DNA of 64,000 bases from Liolophura sinensis (taxonomy: Eukaryota > Mollusca > Polyplacophora > Chitonida > Chitonidae): positions 29,023,732 to 29,087,731 of the forward strand of contig NC_088304.1 of the NCBI RefSeq assembly GCF_032854445.1. The letters are read 5' to 3'. The position numbers and the translations under genes were made by a program. The notes below the pieces were generated by a model. It was not told the origin of the DNA. It saw only the letters and a list, made by a program, of their open reading frames with translations, and searched no databases. The stretch's first letter is position 1. Every line of letters starts with the position of its first letter. Positions 37,330 to 50,052 of the stretch are shown in pieces.

Positions 37330-39780
37330 AAGCTGGTAAGACAGAAAATTGCGCGATGCCTTTGTCAGAATCAATTCATATACACTGAAGGTAAAAAAAA
37401 AAAAAACAGAAATCTTAAGTTAGCAGCTTTCTGTTCATCTTCTAGTCCATCAAGATGGACTCAAGTGTGCCATTTTACAATTCTGACATTCATTGTAACA
37501 CTGAGTCCATCATCGCCTATTAACAACAAAGCGTCGATTCGAAACTCCCATCTCCTTCCAACTTATGGCAGTCCAAATTCCTTCCTCTGGGGCATTTAGA
37601 TGTTATTTTCTGGTGGAATCTCGAATACCATCCTCTTAATTTACTATCCACACCATTGTAGCTAATTGCCATGCGGTCACATGGACTGCTGGAACTTCGG
37701 CGGTATCGAGTGCTTTGCCGAACACATTTTAAAGTGACATTTGACCTAGTTTTGGATTTAAAATGCAACTGAGTTTCGGCATTGAAATCCTCGAGAAAAC
37801 TATTATACTTCCATTGCTATTTGCAAATACTTCAATCTTCGTATTTCAAACCAAAAGCGCATAAAAAAGAATATGTATTTTAGTGCAGCTAAGTTTGGGT
37901 GCTGTTAGCGCAGACTACATTGAAATTGGCCCCATTGCATTGGAGTCCAGCGATTTGTTTGAGAGGTGGCAATGGCCTCGGTCTTGACATGAATGTCAGA
38001 ATATCAAAATAGCATACTCCATCTAGATGAACTTGTCATCATCATGTATTTTCATTGAATAGTGTTGAAATGAACTGCATGTAAGTCACCCAAGTACAAA
38101 CCATGGGTAGACATAGCTGAACTTGTCATTATAATTGGTGTGCACTGATTCCCTATGTCATCTGCTGTGCACATATGTCAAAGCCACCGTCGGCAAACCA
38201 TCCTTCTACAGTAATCCATTTAAGCTATTGAATAGTTGCAGAGTGGGGTAACAGCTGGGGTAACTCTCATCGAGCGAGTCAATGGTTTAATATTGTGTTG
38301 GGATATTAAAGCGAAGTAGCCAAGGCATAGATCCCAGTCAGCCTTTTCTTCCATCATGACAAAACATCGCATGACTTACCCTATTTCTTATAATTTTTGG
38401 GACACCTGGTCTGCTCATTTCAACCAATATTATAATTGTAGCAGGAATATTGAGTTTCTTTTTTCTCACCTGATTAGACCATCCAGTGAACAACATACTG
38501 ATATCTTTTCTTTTCTAAAAGGCTGGTAAAGAAATGTAATATTGTACTTTCAACTCTACTAGTATCTGTCCCAAAAATTAAAAGAATTATGGTAATGTTA
38601 AGGTACTGATTCAAGACAAGTTTAAAATCTAAAAAGCGTCCCCCCTTGTGCAGATGAATTTTTAACACAATTTAATAATAATTGCATATTAATGTGAACT
38701 CATGTTATCAGGGAACTGCCATGAGAAGTCCTGGCATTGATGGTTATTGTGTCTGACCTGACTAATAAAGACATGAATGTTAGTGTAATAGCACTTTAGA
38801 AGGTGCCTTTTTAGGTTACCTGTATGAAGTAATGAGAGGTATTGTGAGAGGGGATTGGATGCTGTTAATGTGGGTGTCCGTGTCCAGTCAGGTTAAAGTT
38901 TTTGGCCATTCATAGGGTTGCATTAGCCACCCATAGTACACAGATAGCAAATTGTTGGTAGCATCTTGCGTATCAGAAACCAAGGAAGTTTTACCTCATA
39001 ATTCAACATTTCCTCAGCCATTTACAGGATTGCAGTTGCTAGCCATAGTACATGGACAGACAAATGCAGTTTGCGATTTGAATATCAAAGACATCTGTGG
39101 GGAATTTGTACTCAAAGGCCCCACAGTGTCTTTTACCTCTGCACTGATTTTCAACTCCATAACATACAGTCACTGTCCTGCAATCGATATGTATAATAAC
39201 TTTCGCCTTTGTTGATTTAATGTCAAGATCTTAGCATTACTTTCAATGTACTTTATTTTGGTTTCAAGCTCAATATTTGAAGCATCACATATGACTTGAA
39301 CATTATGCAGTTTTACGAACTGCTCAATCAGGCATGCTACTGGTGTTCTCTGAATGCCTTGTTTGTTTAACTTACTTTGACAGTAGTGGCTCATCAAGTT
39401 GATGAGCTGATTTGGGCCTTATGTGTTTGCTGATTTTTGCCCTTATGTGTTGGCTGATTTGGCTTTGACACTTCTTCATGAACAATCAGAATTTGTAAAC
39501 TACAAATAAAACATGAACCATAACTGGAGTGTTTGATGTGGGAGTATTGGTCCCCCCTGTGGTAAAAACAAACATGTAGGTAGGTGAAGGTATGATGAAA
39601 AAATGTGTCATTTGTATATTGATCAAGCTTTTATTTTATCATATGCCACAAGATGTTGCCGTTTTTGCAATCACTATCCACAACAAATATGAATGTTTTC
39701 ATTTTAACTTTATCATATTTATTAAAGTTTTTAAACGTCTTTGAGTGATATATTCCAAAGCAGTGAAAACACACATATAA
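37330..39780. other. APC7-PTRH2 intergenic region / PTRH2 upstream sequence
   Basis: No coding exon is evident. A possible splice acceptor, TTTCATTCCAG, ends at 39791 just ahead of the PTRH2 start. It hints at an upstream untranslated exon in this interval, but I could not locate one. Confidence 0.4.
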
Positions 39781-39811
39781 TTTCATTCCAGAGCGATTTT
39801 AGTACCAGTGC

Positions 39812-42800
39812 ATGGTGAAGGGGTCCAGTAGCTTGAAGATGGAGGGTCACTCAACTCTGCTCGCTGCTGCAGTAGGCCTGGGCTGTGGTCTGACACTAGG
39901 GTGGCTTCTCAGAGGACGTTTAAGGATAAGGAGCCCCTCAGGAGCAGGAGGGGGCAGCATGGAAGTAGGAGCACATGCACTTTATATGCAAATATGTAAC
40001 CATGACATCTGTAAACATTAACTCACTCGCTCAGACTGCTTATTTAAGTGCTAACACTGTGATGGTAAGTCCCTTGACCAATGAAGTGCTGACACTGTGA
40101 GGGTCTGGCCCATGACCAATGAGGTGCTGACACTGTGACGGTTTGGCCCTTGACCAATGAGGTGCTGACACTGTGAGGGTTAGGCCCTTGGCCTATGAGG
40201 TGCTGACACTGTGATGGTTAGGCCCTTGACCAATTTAGTGCTGACACTGTGAGGGTTAGGCCCTTGACCAATGAAGTGCTGACACTGTGATGGTTAGGCC
40301 CTTGACTGATGAGGTGCTGACACTGTGATGGTTAGGCCCTTGACCAATGAGGTGCTGACATTGTGAGGGTTAGGCCCTTGACCAATGAGGTGCTGACACT
40401 GTAACAGTTAGGCCCTTGACCAATGAGGCCATACATTCGCTTAAAGGATACATGAAAAAAGATATGCAAAACAAATGAGAAAAAATTTTTCATTTGAATG
40501 CATATTTTCCTTCAGTGGTCGGAAATATTCGGAAATGATGTTATCAATGAACAGACAGGAAACCCAAGACCAGCTTAGCACGCCTTATTCGGGGTCCCCC
40601 CTCAACAAAGTTGTTTTGACAGCTATGACCATTGATGTCAGCACAGCAAGCTTCTTAATTTTCATACTGACCGTTTGGCCTTTAGGAGAACTGTAGTTTA
40701 AAGTCATTATTACACACGAAAGCTGAGAAGCCTTTGTGCATGGTTATATGTTACCCACATCGTATATTCCTTATTTAGGGAAGAAAAAAAAGCCCAAGTG
40801 TTTCATGTATCCTTAAAATTTAGCTGTCGCTGATGTGCCCATAATCGTAAAGGCACTGGCAACACACCATGGAGTACATTTCAACAGACAGACACTAAAA
40901 CACTGTCCATAAGAATATGAGATTTATTTTTGCAGGGTTTTGTCAACCTATTAAAGTGTATTTGAAACTTTTGATTCTATGGTGGCCTTTTCTGACCATA
41001 TTGGAAATCGGACCATTTACGCCACATGTTTGATTTTTGCCACTAACACACATAGGCTGGAAGATTTCATCAATCTAATTGGATGTATATATAGATATAT
41101 GAATGCATTTGTCAGTGGGACCTTGAAATGAACAATTTAAGGTAAACGATAGGGTTTTGTTATGTTGCTACCTACTGCGCCATTACAGACTTTAAGAGAA
41201 TCTGAAGTTTTAAAAGCATTTTACCTTGTTGGAAAAATTCTAAAAAAATAAATTCAGCTATTTCCCTGGATAGAGTTTAATCAGTCTTTCATCTCATATA
41301 TACTTCACTTCCATTTTAGTGTTCCCTTTGCCTCTAAGTAAGGATGTTTGTCAGGTACGTGGAAAAAGTTTGTGGTTAACTCCAGGCACTCTGCTCTCCT
41401 CCACTGACTAAATAAGTGAAAAATTGAAAAATTCTTGAGCAGGCTGCTAAACACCAGTTAAATAAGTAAATAGTGGTAAACAAATAAATATGCGTCCATG
41501 GTCCATGCGACTAGACTTTTGCCACTTCTGGTAGCCTCATGCCTATAAAGTTCATGATAATGGTAAAAAAACATGAAAAAAAATGTAAAGGAATGTACTG
41601 GATTTGAACCCCACTTTACCAAGCATCATTTACAGTTGTGCCAAGTATTCATGACTAGAATGACCAAAGACAGAAAGAATACATTGTTGTAAAGTTGGTG
41701 TGCCCAAGAACAGAACACAGAAAGAATATTTTGTCCCAGAGCTGATAAGCCTTCACATGGTAAACAGCTGTCAATGATTTCATGCAGTCTAGCATGAAGC
41801 TCCTGTGTTATTTACATAGGACAGTTTTGTCAAATTTTTGTTGATTTTTGGCCAAACATGAAAAACGTGAAAAGTTGCTTCATATGTTCCTTATTAAGAT
41901 TCAAAAGTTTGTTTTTTCTAACTTTATCAGTTTTCGAGATATTGCAATATTACGACTTTACCAAGAATAATAATAACAATTAAAGCTGTTAACCAATAGC
42001 GTTGCCGGGGTCCACAAGACTAGACTTTTACCATTCTGATAAAGTTCATGATAATGGTAAAAAAAAATATGAAAACCATGTAAAAGAATATACTGGATTT
42101 GAACCCTACACTGCCAAGCATCAGTTACAATTGGCCAATTACTGAAGACTAGAATAGAGGTTAGGTAGCTTTGATCTTCTGATGATCCCAGAGGACAATA
42201 GACAGAAACAATACATTGTTGTGAGAGCAGAAGACAGGAAAAAAAACTAGAAAAATGATTGGCAGGAATTAACTGCATTTGAACCTCAGGCAGGTAGATA
42301 AAATGTCCAGCGGGGCTTGAGGACAACAAATCTGAGGATCAGCTCTGTACAGTCTGAATAAATTGTATTCTGAATAGTAGAAATAAGTGTGCACAAAGAA
42401 GAAAAAGCACGAAAATAAAAAAGGAAATTGAAAAGTGTCATGTACTGGATTTGAACCTTAGGCATCATTTACAATTCCCCAAGTACTGAAGACTGGCGTA
42501 GAGGAGGCTGATAGCCGAGGACAAAAGACAGAAGGAATATATGTTGCAAAGCTGATGCCGGTTCCCATCCTAAACTGCAGTCAATGGTTTCACGCAATGT
42601 AGCATGAAGCTCTCGTGTTATTTACATAGGATGGGTTTGTAACATTTTTGTTGATTTTTTGGTCAAAACATGAAAAAACACAAAGTACAAAAATAATTCT
42701 TGCAGATTTGTAATCGTGACATCAATGGGCTCTAAGTAGTGTGTTTGATTTAAGATTTTAAGCAGTGTTATAAATTTACCTACTTTTGAACTAGGTTCAT

Positions 42801-45800
42801 TGTTCAGTATTGACCTTATTTGCATACCAGACTAAAAGTTTTGTACCTATGGATAGGGTGATCCACCTAAAATCTGTAAAATGAACAGTTTATCTTGACA
42901 GGTTTAGCCGATTTGGAGATTTTTTTAGCTTATCAATAAAATTCAAAATGGCTGCTAAATCACGTTACTGGTGAAACAGCAGAAAACTTCAGAATTTGCT
43001 TCATGTGATCCTTATTAAGACGACAAATGTTTTTTTCTACAATTACTAGTTTTTCAGATATTGCAATTTTACAATCTCATATTTTCCACAAAAACAAAAC
43101 TATTTCAGCAATACCCGGAATCACGATCTCCCACAAATGAACCATAGTGTAAATATTTAAATCTGAAATGAATTTGGTAAGAACGGTAATTAGACTGGAT
43201 TTGAACCCCTGGCTGCTAGGACTAGTAGTCTAGTGCCTAATAATTTCATGGTAATTGAAGAAAAAAAAGGAGAAAAAGATTGTCAGGAATCAACTGAATT
43301 TGAACCGGTGATGGCTAGGGGTGATGTTTATTTGGGCTATTGTGAAAGACAGTGAAAAGAAAGGAAAAAACCAAAGAATGAGTGAGTGAGTGTTTGGGGT
43401 TTAAGGTCGTACTTAACAATTTTTTAGTCATATTTAAGCTAATTTCATTGGTCTGTTACAGCACAGCTTGCATACCAAACAAAAAGTTTTTGTACAATAT
43501 AGATATGGCCATTCACCTAAAACTTGAAAGTGAAATTTCATCCAAAGATCTTTAGTCGATTTACGGAAAAACATGGTTTTACCTTATCATTAAAATTCAA
43601 AATGGCTGCTAAATCATTTGACTGGGCAAATAGCTCAAAATGTCAAAAGCTGCTTCATATGTTGGCTATCAGAAGTACCAAGTTTGTTTTTTCTACCTTT
43701 TCTGGAGATATTGCAATTTTGCAAGCTGACTATAAATAAAAATAAGTTTTTAAACGCTAAGATATTAGCGTGGACCCCTAATAATAATCCGAACGATTTC
43801 AAGGGGTGTCCCGCTTGTCCCGTAATGTTATAGGCCTCGGCATGTCCTTTGGCCAGCTTTGGTCAGTAAGAGCGACATAAGAAAACTACAGCCACATGTG
43901 TGTATATGTAAATAGTGTGTACACACTTTGTTTTTATTAATGTTGATGGTTAGGTAATGCAATAGGGGAGTTTCAAGTAGTTTGTCATTTAAGGTAAAAA
44001 TAGTTCTTCTTTATCATGTGACTTCAAAAATGTTAGACAACATTTCTTGACATTTATAATTTACCCATCATCTGTCTCACCATTTTCTGGACAGACCACT
44101 GACATCGTATAGCTTCAGGAACTTCACAGAGACTGAATTCTTCTGTTTTCTCCATTGTTTGTTTATTCTAAATAACGTTTTCGGAAACCTTTTTCCATGC
44201 ACCCATATTATAGTAAATGTAATCCGAAATAGTTGCCTAACATTTCTGACAAGTCACGTGGTACAATAGGACGTTTTTCACCTTCAGAGATAAAAGAGTA
44301 CAAAGTCATAACTCCCCTATTGGAGTGTGTATATGTATATGAGTATACACACCTGCTCACTTATATGTACACACCCACACCCAGACACACGCCCACGCCC
44401 ACCTGTATACACACACACATCATATATACATATATGTACAAAGATAGATTATACATATGTAAATACTCACCTACATACAGTTACCAGGCTACAGGATCAA
44501 TTCAGTCTTGACATAACATGTGTACAGACAAGGCTGATATTTTATGGAAGGTAATTATTTGTGCTGTGTATATGTGTATAATAATAATATGGATGGTTTC
44601 CTCCAAGTTCTGCCCGGTTTCGTCTCACCATAATGCTTGCACCAGTCATATAAGTGAAATATTATTGAGTACGGCATAAAACACCAATCAAATAAATAAA
44701 TAGATAGATAAATAACAGTATTAATATTTGCAAAATTTGATTGGATTTGCACTGATTGATGTTTTGCTAAAGTACATATTTCAAAAGAAATCTTCTAATT
44801 TCCAAACATTGCATTCTCTGTGTGCCGTTCAGAAAAGCTTTGCAGCAGATTCTGGTGAAATCAAACTGGTGATTGTTGTGAGGAATGACCTGAAAATGGG
44901 GAAGGGCAAGGCTGCTGCTCAGGTACAGTATATACACGTCTGTGAGAAGGCTGTTCCAAGTTGACGTGGAAAATCCCAGGTTCTTTAGTATTGTTCTGCA
45001 GACATTAGAGGCTCATTCAGCTCTGGACAGGTCAGTGGGGTCCTGGAATAGTTACAGACTCTTACAGACCTCAAAGACCTCCGGATGCCTACCTTCTTAA
45101 GCAACCAGTAGAAAGGCCTTACAGTTCTGACTCTTGTTGCCCTACAGAAGTTACCAGGTTCTTTGTGCTAACAATCCTGAAAAAGTAAAGACTCTTTAAC
45201 AGATGCCTACAGACTTCAAAAATATCAAAAAAAGGCTTCCAATAGTCTTAAAAACTGTCCAGGGTCCTTGTCCTCTGCAAAAGCTTCAATCTCCCACAGT
45301 CCTGGCATGGTTACAGGCTCTTACAGTCCGTAGATGCTTCCAGCATGATCATACACTTACAGTCCTGAAGAATCTGCCAGCATGATCAGACTCTTACAGT
45401 CCGTGGAAGCTTCCAGCATGATCAGACTCTTACAGTCCGTAGAAGCTTCCAGCATGATCAGACTCTTACAGTCCGTAGAAGCTTCCAGCATGATCTGACT
45501 CTTACAGTCCGTAGAAGCTTCCAGCATGATCAGACTCTTACAGTCCGTAGATGCTTCCAGCATGATCAGACTCTTACAGTCCTGAAGAATCTGCCAGCAT
45601 GATCAGACTCTTACAGTCCGTGGAAGCTTCCAGCATGATCAGACTCTTACAGTCCGTAGAAGCTTCCAGCATGATCAGACTCTTACAGTCCGTAGAAGCT
45701 TCCAGCATGATCTGACTCTTACAGTCCGTAGAAGCTTCCAGCATGATCAGACTCTTACAGTCCGTAGAAGCTTCCAGCATGATCTGACTCTTACAGTCCG

Positions 45801-48800
45801 TAGAAGCTTCCAGCAGGATCAGACTCTTACAGTCCGTAGATGCTTCCAGCATGATCATACGCTTACGGTCATGAAGAAGCTGCCAGCATGATCAGACTCT
45901 TACAGTCCGTAGAAGCTTCCAGCATGATCAGACTCTTACAGTCCGTAGAAGCTTCCAGCATGATCAGACTCTTACAGTCCGTAGAAGCTTCCAGCATGAT
46001 CAGACTCTTACAGTCCTAATCAGACCTGCAAATGTTACCAGGCTCTTAAATCTTGGAAAAGTTAGACTCTTTACTTCATACAATTTAGTAAACGCGTTGA
46101 AGGCTCCTGCTGTCTTGGAAAGAGTACATAGTTCATCCTGGAATAGTGTAAACACAGGTCATTTCAGTTGTGGACAGTTACAGTATGAACTCTTACAATC
46201 GTAAAAAAACGTTTTCAAGGCTGTACAATTGTAGTCATGGAAAACTTCCAAACTCCTGTAGTCATGGAAAAATCCAGGCTAATGGGTTGTGTGTACACAT
46301 GCATGTATACTGGTGGTGAGCTCTTTATTCCAAATAACCCGACAGATATTACATGTAGCTCGAAAACAAAAAAAGACTGATTTTATCATGTTAATGACAT
46401 TTATTGTTTTTGGTGTAAATATATTAGCCCCGAGAAGGGCATTTTTACAGGCAGAGGTCATAAAATATTACTTTATTGTTGAAACCTATGGGAAGAATGT
46501 ATTAACCTACCTTCTAAACAAACCTGAAAACGCATTTCTAATATTAAAAAAAACTTTAAGAATCATGTTTTAACTGAGTTGCGCTTTATTTGGTTTTAAT
46601 AATGCCTGTAAAATCCTCCCCAATGCGGTCACAGTGAGTTCAAGTCCAGCTCATGTTGGCATCCTGTCTGGCCGTACGTGAGAAGATCTGACAGCAACCT
46701 GCCGATGGTTGTCGGTTTCTCCCAAGCTCTGCCTGGTTTCCTCTCGCCATAATGCTGGTCATCATCGTATAAGTGAAATATTCTGGAGTACGGCGCAAAA
46801 TACCAATCAGATAAATAAATAAATAAATAATGCCTGTATGTTTTGTTTAACTTCAAGGTCAAACACAGTAGTTGTTTGTCATGTGTTTTCAGTGTGCTCA
46901 TGCAGCCGTAGCTGCTGTGAGGAACCTGTCTAAGACTGACCCCCGCCTGCTGTCAGAATGGGAGGACTGTGGTCAGCCTAAAGTCGTGGTCAAGACAGAA
47001 TCTGAAGAATCACTGTAAGGTTTATATGGATGATACCTACAGAGCCGTATCTAAAGCCATTTTAGCGCACTAGCGCAGCGTAATGACCCAGGAGTCTCTC
47101 ACCAATGCGGTCGCTGTGAGTTCAAGTCCAGCTCATGCTGGCTTCCTTCCCGGTCCTACATGGGAAGGTCTGCCAGCAACCTGCAGATGATCGTGGGTTT
47201 CCCCTGGGCTCTGCCTGGTTGCCACCCACTATAATGCTGGCCACCGTCGTATAAGTGAAATATTCTTGAGTACGGCCTAAAACACCAATCAAAAAAATAA
47301 ATAAATACATGTACCAAAAGTGCATGTCCATAGACACAATAGCGCAGGTGTATGAACTTCCTCCCGTCTGACTGGCAAGTGGTGTAGTGTTACTCAAATT
47401 AGACAATACAAAACTGAGGAATTTTGGGAAATTATTGTTCAGGTGTTGTATTTTCCAATACGTGAATCTCTACTTAGTGGATTGTTCTGGGCATCAGGGC
47501 AAAGTTTGTTGCTTTGTAAACCAGACTCAAGTAATTCTGTAGTTAGAAGTTGCCTTGAGCTGTTTTGTAACATTCCTTTCCTGTAATCAGCCATTTTCCT
47601 GCGAAACAGAGCAAGCTCAGTGTGTGTGGCACAATGGTTGAATGACAAGTGGTCTCCAATGAAGTTTATGTTGGAACAGTCAGGTGGTCCTACCAGCTCT
47701 TGTGACACCCTATTGCCACCATAACCCCAAGAACATTTGAGGCATGGAAATCCTCATTGCCCGAGGCTAGGATAGAACTAGCACCTTCTGCATGGTAGAT
47801 ATTTACTGATCAACATCTCATCCACCCGGTGGAGGCCTCCATGCCCTAGTGGTGACCAAGGAGCCTCTCACCAGTACTGTTGCTGTTAGTTCAAAGTCAA
47901 GCTCATGCTAGCGACCAGCGGATGGTCGTGGGTTTCCCTCGAGCTCTGCCCGATTCCCTCCCACCATAATGCTGGATGCCATCATATAAGTGTGGCATAA
48001 AACACCAATCAGATAAATTAATCTGCGACTAGCTGGGCAGTAGCCATTCCTCCGTCATGTTCACAGAATCGGCCACTAGCTGGGCCATCATACCCTGGTT
48101 TTCATACTCTGCATGCACTCTGGTTTGTTCCACCCTGGTTTTCATGCTCTGCGCACACTCTGGTTTTTTCAACCCTGGTTTTCATACTCTGCGCGCAATC
48201 TGGTTTGTATGAAGGTGTTAAATAACAATCAAGTCATCTTCAAATCATTAACAATTACATAAAAACCGGCCCCAATAGCACAGTTGGTAGAGTGTCTGCT
48301 TCGAGATCCAGGGCCAGTCCTGGGTCAAGTCATTAAAAAGAGGAAGTTGTAACTTCCTCGCTTGCCGTTCAACATGAAGGGGATAATGCAGCCACTGGTT
48401 GATCCGTATCAGTATTATGGCACAGGCGGGGCGGCTTACTTGCCTTCGGTAAGGCACCTCAGTGAAGCAGCACTAGATAAAAGAGTGATGGAAATCCGTC
48501 CTGCAACAAGTAGCCATGTTACATGCACTCTAAGGATTCCTTCGTCGTCCTATGACTGAAAAATTGTTGAGTACGACGTCAAACCCCAAGCACTCACTCA
48601 ATGACTTAAAGTATTTAAATACAGCATGTACACTGTTTAGAAATAAGTAGTCATTTGTAACTGTTAAGCATTAGTTTTGTTATTTTTCCTCAGTGTGGAG
48701 TTGGCAAGCCTGGCAGTTTCTAAAGGTCTGACTGCGAGTATAATACGAGATGCAGGACGCACTCAAATTGCCCCGGGGTCAAAAACAGTATTGGGGGTAG

Positions 48801-49982
48801 GACCAGGTAGGTGGTGCTGTAACACGTCTTCTGTATACTTGTATGTTCAAATTTTATCCATTTAAAAAGATCTATCCACATCCTGAATCTAAATTACACA
48901 TTTGGTGAAAACCATCATGTTTACTGGTATAAAATCTTAGATTCGATCAGGTCTAAGGCAGCCAGTCAATTTGATCTGCACTGGCTCAGCATGCCAAGGA
49001 ATGTAAAGAGTTTTGGGGCATTGCATGGTTAAAGGGCAGGATTCAACTTCATGAAGCATACTTAGCGTTAAGTAGCCCTTAGCTAATTGCACTTCATATC
49101 TCTACAACGTTGTCATGGTAGTGAAGGGCCTACTTAGCTAAGTGAGCTTCATGACACCGTCTGCTGGCTTGCTGCCACAGTCAGACCCTCAAACCAACAA
49201 AGTCACAAGTTCAGATCCAGCTCTTGCTGTTTTGACTGCAGTTTCCCAGTTTCTTCCACTCATAAACCAGACTGTTGTCATATTAGTGACAAAAGTTACT
49301 GTACTGAGTACAATACGGCATTTAACTACCACGGAACATCATACAAACAGTGAGTGAACAAATCAGGTGGCACTTGTCTTACTAACACAGATGGCTTGCT
49401 GCGACTGCAAACCAATGAAGTTGAAGGGTCAAATTCAGTTCTCGCTGTTTCGATTGTTGACTGCGACTGTAATATTGTGACAATCTACATCGAACAAATG
49501 TTTTTGTTTACATTTGTAAGACTTCAATTTACTTTCAACAATAGAGAGCTCTCCTTGTGTGATTGTACAGCGTAATGATTGCATCATAATAACCCAGGAT
49601 TACACTATAGTGCTTCCCCCGGCCTCGAAAATACACGTCAAAGTTGTACATGCGAATTCGGTTAACTATTATTCCCTCCATGTCAGAAGACGTGGCAACA
49701 AAACGGTTCTGTGGGTGTCAGGTGGTTTGTGAGGTATGTGGCTAAGGCCCATAGTTTACTTCAGCCAATTTGTTTTCTTAACCAATAAACCAGACTGCTT
49801 TCGTGTCAGTGAGAAACTCTTTAGCATGGTTCTAGGTTCCAGGCCAAAAAAAGAAGAAAATCCTATGAGTTTTCCTAAATAACTCGACATCAGTCAATCA
49901 ATCAGTAAGTCAGCTTGTTGTTGTTGTTTCAGGGCCTGCAGACTTGGTGGATGAAGTGACTGGATCTCTGAGGCTATACTGA
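39812..49982 (+). CDS. PTRH2: Peptidyl-tRNA hydrolase 2 (Bit1), complete, 5 coding exons
   Basis: It releases peptides from prematurely dissociated peptidyl-tRNA. In animals it is anchored in the mitochondrial outer membrane and also acts in anoikis. Exons: 39812-39964, 44833-44922, 46893-47014, 48694-48806, 49933-49982, with matching phases; the product is 175 aa (human 179). The hydrophobic N-terminal anchor is [20 protein letters not shown], at about residues 14-33. The Pth2 domain runs from about residue 60: [63 protein letters not shown], and the usual C-terminus ending in LRLY. The catalytic Lys of the KMGKGK loop and the Asp and Thr of DAGRT are present. The start at 39812 is chosen for its length match; an in-frame Met at 39839 is possible. 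Intron 1 is 4.9 kb and repeat-rich. It is tail-to-tail with the LRR gene. Confidence 0.96.
40045..40427. repeat. 41-bp minisatellite in PTRH2 intron 1 (about 9 copies)
   Basis: Units read GTGCTGACACTGTGAGGGTT AGGCCCTTGACCAATGAG with point variants. The array begins about 80 bp after the exon 1 donor. Confidence 0.95.
41395..41475 (+). mobile_element. SINE-A 3' fragment, degraded
   Basis: AATAAGTGAAAAATTGAAAA, TTCTTGAGCAGGC and an AACACCAGTTAAATAAGTAA tail resemble the family A 3' end. Confidence 0.5.
41550..43760. repeat. Array of diverged repeat units with tRNA-type B-boxes in PTRH2 intron 1
   Basis: Minus-strand B-box-like motifs of the form GGTTCAAATCCAGT occur near 41600, 42095, 42275, 42450, 43200 and 43300. 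Between them two longer modules recur. One contains TAGCATGAAGCTCCTGTGTT and ATTTACATAGGA (41790, 42600). The other contains AAAATTCAAAATGGCTGCTA and GAGATATTGCAATTTT (42945, 43590, with a partial copy near 41920). This looks like serial duplication of a SINE-containing block. Confidence 0.7.
43378..43435 (-). mobile_element. SINE-B 3' tail fragment
   Basis: GAGTGAGTGAGTGTTTGGGG followed by TCGTACTTAACAATTTTTTA is the reverse of the family B tail. Confidence 0.7.
44590..44712 (+). mobile_element. SINE-A 3' half
   Basis: It contains GTTTCCTCCAAGTTCTGCCC, TATAAGTGAAATATTATTGA and an AAACACCAATCAAATAAATA tail. It lies about 120 bp upstream of the PTRH2 exon 2 acceptor. Confidence 0.85.
45330..46016. 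repeat. 36-bp minisatellite in PTRH2 intron 2 (about 18 copies)
   Basis: The unit is CATGATCAGACTCTTACAGT CCGTAGAAGCTTCCAG, with a larger internal duplication (blocks at 45362 and 45583 share the CCTGAAGAATCTGCCAG variant). 36 is divisible by three, so long [12 protein letters not shown] frames stay open; they are not genes. Confidence 0.96.
46620..46832 (+). mobile_element. SINE-A, near full length
   Basis: It contains AGTGAGTTCAAGTCCAGCTC (B-box), GCAACCTGCCGATGGTTG, CATAATGCTGGTCATCATCG, TATAAGTGAAATATTCTGGA and an (AAAT)n tail. Confidence 0.85.
47060..47310 (+). mobile_element. SINE-A, near full length
   Basis: It has GCGCAGCGTAATGACCCAGG, GTCGCTGTGAGTTCAAGTCC and GTATAAGTGAAATATTCTTG in family order. 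It lies 45 bp after the PTRH2 exon 3 donor. Confidence 0.9.
47838..48022 (+). mobile_element. SINE-A, diverged
   Basis: A tRNA-like head (GGCCTCCATGCCCTAGTGGT), GTTGCTGTTAGTTCAAAGTC, and a truncated tail with AACACCAATCAGATAA. Confidence 0.75.
48088..48210. repeat. About 45-bp repeat, three copies
   Basis: CACCCTGGTTTTCATACTCT, GCGCGCACTCTGGTTTGTT-like units follow one another. Confidence 0.85.
48266..48603 (+). mobile_element. SINE-B, near full length
   Basis: It has head CCGGCCCCAATAGCACAGTT, CTTCGAGATCCAGGGCCAGT, CTTGCCTTCGGTAAGGCACC, ATGACTGAAAAATTGTTGAG and CACTCACTC. Confidence 0.9.
49030..49155. repeat. Imperfect inverted repeat in PTRH2 intron 4
   Basis: CTTCATGAAGCATACTTAGC on the left is partly mirrored by ACTTAGCTAAGTGAGCTTCATG on the right. 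It may be another hairpin element; only one copy is recognised. Confidence 0.4.
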
Positions 49983-50030
49983 CGTTCATTGTAAATAGCT
50001 ACATTTTATCTCAAAAAAACAAAACAAAAG

Positions 50031-50052
50031 AATAAATATATACGTAAATAAA
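50031..50052 (+). terminator. PTRH2 polyadenylation signals
   Basis: AATAAA occurs at 50031-50036 and again at 50047-50052, 50-70 bp after the PTRH2 stop codon. They imply a very short 3' UTR. Confidence 0.5.

Noticed and set aside
37520-37768. 82-codon minus-strand frame upstream of APC7
   Set aside because: No similarity to known domains, no splice context, and it lies in the divergent intergenic region.
45357-45858. [12 protein letters not shown] repeat frames
   Set aside because: Translation of the 36-bp minisatellite in PTRH2 intron 2.
45330-46016. Regularly spaced repeats resembling a CRISPR array
   Set aside because: The units are contiguous with no unique spacers, and the genome is eukaryotic.
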